Part shown: piece after piece, positions 57,731 to 64,000 of the stretch
Position numbering within the stretch: position 1 is the stretch's first letter
Layout of the letters: the number at the start of each line of letters is the position of its first letter
Assembly (NCBI RefSeq): GCF_009663145.1
Contig: NZ_VKHR01000003.1
Coordinates: forward strand, 4 to 64,003
DNA: 64,000 nt
From: Shewanella sp. TC10
Lineage (GTDB): Bacteria > Pseudomonadota > Gammaproteobacteria > Enterobacterales > Shewanellaceae
Direction of reading: 5' to 3'
The notes under the pieces: generated by a model
Seen by the model: the letters and a program-made list of their open reading frames with translations, nothing else
Databases searched by the model: none
What the model was told of the DNA's origin: nothing
Made by a program: the position numbers and the translations under genes

Positions 57731-58156
57731 TTAGTTGGTATGTGTATTCTCAACAATCGCTTGTTTGTTGTCTGCTTGTGCCACATGACATTGCACACAG
57801 AAGTAGTATTTATCATCAAATGCGCCATCAGCTTTGACGTGAGATTTATCAACAGGTGTCGCTTTCATACGCGCTGCTTTCTCAGTGCTGTGACAGGTTA
57901 AACAACCATTCTTCTTAGCTGTAATTTTATATGAGTCTCTGTGCGGGATGAGCGGTGGCATATGCACAAAATCTCTTGCTAAAGCAGTACCACGGCTTGG
58001 GTAAGTCGCTTTAGCATCTGCGGGCATTGTTGCGGTAATGGCTACATCGCCAGCGAGTGATTTAACAGTTACTGGAGCTGCTGTTTCTGGTGTTTGTTGA
58101 CCTGAGCATGCGCTAAGACTGAGCACTATCGCAGCAAGGCTGAGTATTTTCTTCAT
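57731..58156 (-). CDS. napB: Diheme cytochrome c subunit of periplasmic nitrate reductase
   Basis: Passes electrons to NapA. 141 residues with two heme sites, CLTCH and CVQCH, and distal His residues upstream (FVHMPPLIPHRDSY). The leader MKKILSLAAIVLSLSACSG ends in an LSAC lipobox-like sequence, so this NapB may be a lipoprotein rather than free. 106 bp after napA in the same direction. GGAGTG precedes ATG. No napC, napG or napH follows. Confidence 0.94.
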   Translation of the reverse strand: MKKILSLAAIVLSLSACSGQQTPETAAPVTVKSLAGDVAITATMPADAKATYPSRGTALARDFVHMPPLIPHRDSYKITAKKNGCLTCHSTEKAARMKATPVDKSHVKADGAFDDKYYFCVQCHVAQADNKQAIVENTHTN

Positions 58157-58262
58157 GGTTTACACTCCGTCATATCCACTATATTTGATTATAAATGGAT
58201 AGAGAAAATTAGTGATTTAGTGATGCCTTTTCCTTTTGATAAGGCATCACATTTCAGTCAAA

Positions 58263-60746
58263 TTAGGCTTTAACAATCTTCACAGGACACTTCTTGAAGT
58301 CCGTTTCTTTCGATAACGGATCCGTTGCATCCAGTAATAGTTTGTTCACCAACTGTCGAGCATCAAAGAATGGCATAAATACCACGCCAACAGGTGGCTT
58401 GTTACGGCCCTTAGTCTCAACACGAGTTTTCACTTCACCACGTGGAGAAATTACTTTCACTTCATCACCATTTTTAAGGCCGCGACTACTCGCGTCTTTA
58501 GGGTGCATGAATACCTGTGCATCAGGGTAAGACTTATGCAGCTCTGGTACACGAGCTGTCATACTTGCTGTATGCCAATGCTCAAGTACACGACCTGTAG
58601 ACATCCATAGATCAAACTCTTCATTTGGCTCTTCCGCTGCTGGCTCAAATGGCAGTGCAAAAATAACCGCGCGTCCATCAGGTTTACCGTAGAAGTTGTA
58701 GCCTTCTCCAGCTTTAACGTATGGATCGCTTCCTTCAACGAAACGACGAACCGTCTCTTTACCATTCACAACAGGCCAACGTGCCCCTCGGTTTTCATGG
58801 TAAGTATCAAAGTCTGCTAAATCATGACCATGACCACGGCCAAATTGAGCATATTCTTCGAATAGGCCTTTTTGGATGTAGAAACCAAAAGCGTCATTCT
58901 CGTCGTTGAAGTCACCTTTACATTCAGAGGTAGGGAATTTATCCACTACGCCGTTTGCAAATAAGATGTCATATAAGGTTTTTTCGGCTAACTCAGGTTT
59001 TTTAGCAACTAACTCTGCAGGCCATACTTCTGACACTTTAAAGCGCTTAGAGAACTCAACAAGCTGCCATAAGTCAGACTTAGCACCTTCAGGTGCTTTA
59101 ACTTGCTGGTGCCACATATGAGTACGACGTTCAGCGTTACCGTATGCACCTTCTTTCTCAACCCACATAGCTGTAGGAAGGATTAAGTCAGCAGCAGTTG
59201 CTGTCACTGTTGGGTATGGGTCTGATACCACGATGAAGTTTTCTGGGTTACGGAAACCAGGATAAATTTCATCGTTAATGTTTGGACCCGCTTGCATGTT
59301 ATTGGTACACATAGTCCAGTAACAATTTAGCTTGCCATCTTTAAGCATACGGCTTTGAAGTACCGCGTGATAACCAGGTTTTGGCGGAATCGTGCCTTCA
59401 GGCAATTGCCATAATTCTTCAGTCATTGCACGGTGTTTAGGATTAGTTACAACCATGTCCGCAGGTAGACGATGCGCGAAAGTACCCACTTCACGAGCGG
59501 TACCACATGCTGATGGTTGACCCGTTAGTGAGAACGGGCTGTTACCAGGGGTTGCAATTTTACCGGTTAACAAGTGGATGTTATAAAGCATGTTGTTTGC
59601 CCATACACCACGAGTATGTTGGTTAATACCCATAGTCCATAAGCTCATGATCTTGATGTTAGGATCAGCATACGCTTTTGCCATTTCTTCAAGATTTTCA
59701 ACAGGCACACCACTCATTTCTGATGCATATTCAGCAGTGTATGTGCTAACAAACTTAGCGTACTCTTCAAAAGTAATTGAATTGAATTTACCGTTACCTG
59801 GATTTTTTGCTTTTTGCTCAAGCGGATGCTCAGGACGTAGCCCGTAACCAATGTCGGTAACACCTTCAGCAAAGTTAGTGTGCTTGTTTACAAAGTCTTT
59901 GTTTACTGCATCGTTTTGAATGATGTAATTTGCAATGTAATTCAATATTGCTAAGTCAGACTGAGGCTTAAATACCATTGCATTGTCAGCAAGTTCGAAG
60001 CTACGGTTTTCGAAAGTAGATAAAACGTGAACTTTACTGCCAGCATGGCTCAAACGACGATCTGTTAAGCGTGACCATAGAATTGGATGCATTTCAGCCA
60101 TGTTCGCGCCCCAAAGCACGAAGTGATCAGCAGCTTCAAAGTCATCATAGCTACCCATTGGCTCATCAATACCAAAGGTGCGCATGAAACCAACTACTGC
60201 TGACGCCATACAGTGACGAGCATTAGGGTCGATGTTATTGGTTAAGAAACCTGCTTTATGCAATTTAGATGCAGCATAACCTTCCCAAACCGTCCATTGA
60301 CCAGAGCCGAACATACCAACAGAAGTAGGACCTTTTTTAGCGATGCTTTCTTTCCACTTGTCAGCCATAGTGTCTAGAGCAACATCCCAACTAACAGGAG
60401 TGAAATCACCTTCTTTATCATACTTGCCATCTTTCATTCTTAATAATGGCGAAGTTAAACGGTCTTTACCGTACATGATTTTAGAAAGGAAGTAGCCTTT
60501 AACACAGTTAAGACCTTTGTTAACTGGGCTTTCAGGATCGCCCTGAGTCGCAACAACTTTACCGCCTTTTGTTCCGACTAAAACACTACAACCTACACCA
60601 CAGAAACGACATGGGGCTTTATCCCACTTTATTTCTGCAGCTTTCTCTTCTGCTTGAACCATTTTGATTGGTAATGCAAGCCCAACAGCCGACGCGGCTG
60701 CTGTAGCGGCATTGGCTTTTAGAAACTCGCGACGGCTTATGCTCAT
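58263..60746 (-). CDS. napA: Periplasmic nitrate reductase catalytic subunit
   Basis: Reduces nitrate to nitrite with a bis-MGD molybdenum cofactor. 827 residues. Tat signal [17 protein letters not shown]; 4Fe-4S cysteines 46, 49, 53 and 81 ([14 protein letters not shown]); Mo ligand Cys179 in [11 protein letters not shown]-terminal MGD-binding domain with [13 protein letters not shown]-like block ([18 protein letters not shown]). napB follows. Unlike most nap operons, no napD chaperone or napE lies upstream. Confidence 0.97.
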   Translation of the reverse strand: MSISRREFLKANAATAAASAVGLALPIKMVQAEEKAAEIKWDKAPCRFCGVGCSVLVGTKGGKVVATQGDPESPVNKGLNCVKGYFLSKIMYGKDRLTSPLLRMKDGKYDKEGDFTPVSWDVALDTMADKWKESIAKKGPTSVGMFGSGQWTVWEGYAASKLHKAGFLTNNIDPNARHCMASAVVGFMRTFGIDEPMGSYDDFEAADHFVLWGANMAEMHPILWSRLTDRRLSHAGSKVHVLSTFENRSFELADNAMVFKPQSDLAILNYIANYIIQNDAVNKDFVNKHTNFAEGVTDIGYGLRPEHPLEQKAKNPGNGKFNSITFEEYAKFVSTYTAEYASEMSGVPVENLEEMAKAYADPNIKIMSLWTMGINQHTRGVWANNMLYNIHLLTGKIATPGNSPFSLTGQPSACGTAREVGTFAHRLPADMVVTNPKHRAMTEELWQLPEGTIPPKPGYHAVLQSRMLKDGKLNCYWTMCTNNMQAGPNINDEIYPGFRNPENFIVVSDPYPTVTATAADLILPTAMWVEKEGAYGNAERRTHMWHQQVKAPEGAKSDLWQLVEFSKRFKVSEVWPAELVAKKPELAEKTLYDILFANGVVDKFPTSECKGDFNDENDAFGFYIQKGLFEEYAQFGRGHGHDLADFDTYHENRGARWPVVNGKETVRRFVEGSDPYVKAGEGYNFYGKPDGRAVIFALPFEPAAEEPNEEFDLWMSTGRVLEHWHTASMTARVPELHKSYPDAQVFMHPKDASSRGLKNGDEVKVISPRGEVKTRVETKGRNKPPVGVVFMPFFDARQLVNKLLLDATDPLSKETDFKKCPVKIVKA

Positions 60747-60870
60747 GGTGTTTCCTCACTCTTTGCTGTTAGTTGTTAGCCCTTAAACAGGCTAATCATC
60801 GTTTTGTGTGCCAAATAATGGCTTTTCATCTCTATAGAATTGAGTTTAAACCTCACATTTCGCAAGGGTA

Positions 60871-60886
60871 TACCTCGCAATGAGTA
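60871..60886. promoter_or_regulatory. Near-consensus NarP/NarL 7-2-7 binding site before napA
   Basis: TACCTCG-CA-ATGAGTA fits the inverted heptamer rule TACYYMT-N2-AKRRGTA at 13 of 14 positions (the first heptamer ends G instead of T). It lies ~125-140 bp upstream of the napA start. Nitrate-responsive control by NarP, known for Shewanella nap genes, is the likely meaning. Confidence 0.65.
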
Positions 60887-60901
60887 TACTGAGTGTTTGT
60901 T

Positions 60902-60935
60902 GTTGTAGATCACATTTTATCATGTGATCTACAAC
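60902..60935. repeat. 13-bp perfect palindrome upstream of napA
   Basis: Arms gttgtagatcaca (60902-60914) and tgtgatctacaac (60923-60935), spacer ttttatca. No T-run on either strand, so it is not a normal terminator. It carries GATCACA and TGTGATC, inverted with respect to a CRP site (TCACA outward). Confidence 0.6.
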
Positions 60936-61186
60936 ACAATTTAGAAGTTAGTCAGTCACTTATTTAGCGGGTGTTAATTTAAATGATACATTGATTCTAG
61001 GCCAATCTGGCGGAAAAGTAGGTAAAATTAGGGGATAAAAGCCAATTTTTTAATTGTTTTTATTTTGTGCAGTAATTGATTTAAATTTAATCGCTGGTTG
61101 ATTGTCGAATTGGTAGTATCAATCTGTTTACCTCAATTGAAATCTTTAAAATCGAACAAAATTCAGCCAGCAGAGAACAACTGGCC

Positions 61187-62359
61187 TTAGTAGCCTGTTA
61201 GCTCCATATATCCATCGCCACTGTGACTACCTATAACACTTATAGGTCCTTCCCAATAAGGAATTGATAATGGCATATTACTGTCTGGGTTAAGCGCGTT
61301 AATCGTGACATCTATTTGCTCACTGGTAATCGCTAATTGCCAGCTAGTAGGGTATTTACCACTGTCAGTTTGTTGCCAACTCAGTGGTGTCATGGAAATA
61401 TCATCAAGGGATTGTGCACTGCTAATATTTCGCCCTGAACCATCGGCAAACATCCTTCTTGCGCTATAAAAAGCTGGAGTATTCTCATCAGCCCCGCGCA
61501 GTTGAAATACCATTAATGCAGAACCATCATCTAACCTGATTGAAAACCAATCCCAGCCTTGTTGAGCTTTAGTGAGAAATTGCGAACTCCACTCTCTATC
61601 TAACCAAGCCTTTCCTGTTACCAATTCCTGTTTTCCATTTCGGGTAATGGTGCCGCTTAACTCAATAAAAGGCTGGCTGTAATAATAAGAGGCAACTGCA
61701 GCATCAGCACTTTTAATGCTAAAACCTTTATCTCCCTGCAGCTGCATAGGAGCATCGCTAGTTAAAGATAATTGATAACTAAATTCATCGGTGGCGACAG
61801 ATAATGTTGCAGGGAAAAGTCCAGTGGTTTCACTCACCCACTGCCAGTTATCTAACTTAACTGTGAATGGGTCTGCGCTAACATCAGCAAGATTTGGATG
61901 GCCTCGAGACCATTTTTCTGCTGCTAGATGATGACTCTTTGAGGTTATGGCTGCATGGGACATGTACATTTGAGACGTTGCCCAATCTGAATTATGTTCA
62001 GTGTTTTGCTGAGAATTATTGGCAGCAAGTGCAATTCTAAATTGAGTCCATTGGATACCTAGTTTTTCGCCCGACTGTGTCTGCATATTGGCGGTTAAAT
62101 ACCACCACTCTTGGCGAAAGTTATCATGGCTTAAGTGATCATCAGGAAAAGAAAACTGGTAGCCCGAAGTGACACTGTCATAGTCATCTAATTGAGATGA
62201 TGGTTCGCCGAGCAGCCCACCCATACTGAGGGGGGAGGTTGACTCAGGTTGCTGACAAGCTCCAACAGCTATAAGTGCTAACAACACAAGCCATAGATGG
62301 TTTACTGTCCGCTTCATTTTAAATGCAGGCAAATTCAATTGACGAAATAATGGCTTCAT
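61187..62359 (-). CDS. AttH/CrtC-like lipoprotein, partner of an ABC permease
   Basis: 390 residues with a lipobox VGAC. The mature part has the lipocalin-like hallmark EWWYLTANM and a second block GKAWLDREWSSQ, as in the AttH/CrtC (carotenoid 1,2-hydratase-like) family of predicted secreted hydrolases. AGGAGG precedes ATG 62359, and its start overlaps the permease stop by 4 bp, so the two are one unit. Such AttH genes regularly follow FtsX-type permeases. Enzyme activity not proved. Confidence 0.87.
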   Translation of the reverse strand: MKPLFRQLNLPAFKMKRTVNHLWLVLLALIAVGACQQPESTSPLSMGGLLGEPSSQLDDYDSVTSGYQFSFPDDHLSHDNFRQEWWYLTANMQTQSGEKLGIQWTQFRIALAANNSQQNTEHNSDWATSQMYMSHAAITSKSHHLAAEKWSRGHPNLADVSADPFTVKLDNWQWVSETTGLFPATLSVATDEFSYQLSLTSDAPMQLQGDKGFSIKSADAAVASYYYSQPFIELSGTITRNGKQELVTGKAWLDREWSSQFLTKAQQGWDWFSIRLDDGSALMVFQLRGADENTPAFYSARRMFADGSGRNISSAQSLDDISMTPLSWQQTDSGKYPTSWQLAITSEQIDVTINALNPDSNMPLSIPYWEGPISVIGSHSGDGYMELTGY

Positions 62360-64000
62360 ATTGCCTCCTGCTGCAGACTTTTTATTAATGGTTTTCTAGT
62401 CTGCCAGTAAAGTGGAATACCGATTGCGGCTGCACTGGTTGTTAAAGCAATAACCACAACACGAATATAGGCAGGCCAATCCCATAACATAGCAATACTC
62501 CAACCAAACGCCTGTAGGGTAACCTTGTTGATCAATAGATAACCCAACACTGCACCAGTAGGCAAAGCCACTAAACAAGTCAGTAGTACTATCAACTGCA
62601 TCTGCACGAATGTCATCAGTCTTAACTGGCCTTTAGTGATGCCTAATGCATAAAGCCTTGCTAGTGGTGCTTGTCTTGCTTGGGTAAGCATTAAACAAGC
62701 ACTGAATAAGCCTATAGCTGCGACGATTAAAGTTAAGCTGTTTAGTACCATAGTGATTGAAAATGTTTGTTTAAACATGGCTATAGCTTGCTGCTTTATC
62801 TTGGCCTGATTGTACATTTGGGCGCTTGAAATAAGCTTGCTGTCGACTAATATTTGCTCCAGTTCACTGATATCACCTTGGTAACTGGCTGCAATGCTTT
62901 TAGGCATTTCGGGTAAACCGACTTGTTGCCATAAAGTCTGGTCGATGACGACTTGCCCTTTGGGATTACCATAATCAAAAAATATTCCGCCAATGGTTTT
63001 AGGGGATGTACCTTGCTGTGTTTCTTTTTCCGCTGATTTTTCAAAAGCTGCAATGCTAAAGCTATCTCCAATATTTAAGTCGTACTTAATGGCGATAGGC
63101 TCACTGATGAGAATTTGATTACCTGCTCTGAACTCTGACCATAAATCATTGGTTTGAGATTTTAATGAACTGGTGACTTGGGTTGAGTATAGGTCTCTGG
63201 TGACTAACTCAATTGGCATGTTTTGGTATTGTGACTGAACTGTCCATTGAGTATATACGCCACTGACTTTGTCTTTATCATTCAAAAAATCTTGAATTTG
63301 GAGGATTTTGTCACTTGATGGACGCATGTATAAATCAGCATGAAGCCGACTCTCAAGCCAAGTTTTTAGTGTTACCTCAAAACTACCCACTAAAGTATTC
63401 ATCGATATATTGGCCGTTAATGCTAGCAGCATAGCCATCATGGCTAATGACAAAGGGCCTATTAGCTCTTTGGTCTCAGCAATCATGTAATGCCATATCC
63501 CAGCAGGAAATAACCGAGCTAGCCATTGGCTTATCTTATAGATAGTCAGAGGTAATAAAAGTGGAATAGCAATGATAACAATGCCCATGAGGCCTAAACT
63601 GACTTGATATTGTTTTGCAAAAGGAAAAGCCAACGCGCAGCCAATCAAGCCAATGACAGCAACGGAAAATTGAATACGGTGGATACGAATAAGCTGTCCC
63701 ACTTGACTGACTTTAGTGCTTATTCTCGCTAGAGGTTGATTGGTGAGTTGTCTATATAAAGGCAGGCAAGCCAGTAAACCTGCAAATAATGTCAGTCCCA
63801 TCGCCTGTGCAAGCCATTGCCATTGCCAGGAGCCGGGCATGAGTCTAGCGCCATATAGCTGTTCTAATGTCATGGCAACCATAGGCTGTAACCACAAACT
63901 GAGCTGTAACCCTAATATAAAACCTAGGATTGAACCGATTATAACCAGTAATGCTAACTCGCATATTAATGCCAGCATCAGGTAATTTTTTTGAATGCCA
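62356..64000 (-). CDS. FtsX-like ABC transporter permease (5' end missing)
   Basis: The frame is open through the right window edge, so the N-terminal part is not seen; at least 547 residues are. Predicted membrane helices cluster at the start, near the middle and at the C-terminus, with a long periplasmic MacB-type domain between (~215-395, KTWLESRLHADLYMRPSSDK). The last helices (ALPTGAVLGYLLINKV) are FtsX-like. An ATPase gene is expected beyond the window. It probably exports or extracts a lipid or lipoprotein; unknown. Confidence 0.88.
   Translation of the reverse strand, partial: GIQKNYLMLALICELALLVIIGSILGFILGLQLSLWLQPMVAMTLEQLYGARLMPGSWQWQWLAQAMGLTLFAGLLACLPLYRQLTNQPLARISTKVSQVGQLIRIHRIQFSVAVIGLIGCALAFPFAKQYQVSLGLMGIVIIAIPLLLPLTIYKISQWLARLFPAGIWHYMIAETKELIGPLSLAMMAMLLALTANISMNTLVGSFEVTLKTWLESRLHADLYMRPSSDKILQIQDFLNDKDKVSGVYTQWTVQSQYQNMPIELVTRDLYSTQVTSSLKSQTNDLWSEFRAGNQILISEPIAIKYDLNIGDSFSIAAFEKSAEKETQQGTSPKTIGGIFFDYGNPKGQVVIDQTLWQQVGLPEMPKSIAASYQGDISELEQILVDSKLISSAQMYNQAKIKQQAIAMFKQTFSITMVLNSLTLIVAAIGLFSACLMLTQARQAPLARLYALGITKGQLRLMTFVQMQLIVLLTCLVALPTGAVLGYLLINKVTLQAFGWSIAMLWDWPAYIRVVVIALTTSAAAIGIPLYWQTRKPLIKSLQQEAI

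Larger units (their letters stand above)
60747..61186 (-). other. napA upstream region
   Basis: 440 bp with no gene. It holds a NarP-type 7-2-7 site (60871-60886) and a large palindrome (60902-60935). No napD or napE is present here. Confidence 0.6.

Overview
The window reads as chromosome of a marine gammaproteobacterium, almost certainly Shewanella. Pointers are ArcA and AsnC closely matching their enterobacterial counterparts, a sprT-endA-rsmE-gshB string, a multidomain acyl-CoA carboxylase beside a free-standing EF-G, periplasmic nitrate reductase, a GlyGly-CTERM subtilase, and AT-leaning DNA with short terminal-inverted-repeat elements. No tRNA, rRNA, CRISPR array, prophage or transposase gene was seen.

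Layout. 1-4.6 kb: the end of a Dcu C4-dicarboxylate carrier, then a large secreted subtilase. 4.8-7.1 kb: asnC with a palindrome at its start, rluA, and two small membrane proteins. 7.3-12.7 kb: ldhA, a dienelactone-hydrolase-like gene, a spermidine-synthase-like gene, and the peroxide pair ahpC-ahpF. 13-16.8 kb: a diguanylate cyclase, a chemoreceptor and an exported barrel-like protein. 17.1-22.7 kb: a tightly coupled three-gene operon encoding an SMC-like ATPase plus two partners that look like a Kite (MukE/MksE-like) and a kleisin (MukF/MksF-like) subunit. This is the most novel system in the window. 23.3-31.1 kb: a dicarboxylate/amino-acid symporter, a thioredoxin-like lipoprotein, fbp, a dipeptidyl peptidase IV followed by an unlisted 31-residue membrane microprotein, arcA, and a DUF3293-like gene behind a perfect CRP-type palindrome. 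31.7-34.6 kb: a lysine riboswitch, lysC and an aspartoacylase-like gene carrying a 12-bp minisatellite. 34.7-41.0 kb: an M50 protease, a small unknown, a FapA-family protein, rsmC and alkaline phosphatase. 41.1-47.0 kb: gshB, rsmE, endA and sprT, interrupted by two MITE-like elements, then a pyroglutamyl-peptidase-like protein with Ser in place of its nucleophilic Cys, and a LysR regulator. 47.1-54.2 kb: the carboxylase fusion and EF-G. 54.4-60.7 kb: katG, a GNAT acetyltransferase, napB and napA. 61.2-64.0 kb: an AttH/CrtC-like lipoprotein coupled to an ABC-type permease cut by the window end.

How it fits together. The content suits a facultative anaerobe: ArcA control, nitrate respiration (NapAB with a near-consensus NarP-type site upstream), C4-dicarboxylate exchange and lactate fermentation, with AhpCF and KatG against peroxide. 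Lysine synthesis is gated by a riboswitch ahead of aspartokinase III. Most convergent gene pairs are separated by clear hairpin terminators. Start codons were moved inward for several genes where a Shine-Dalgarno sequence or a signal peptide supports it.
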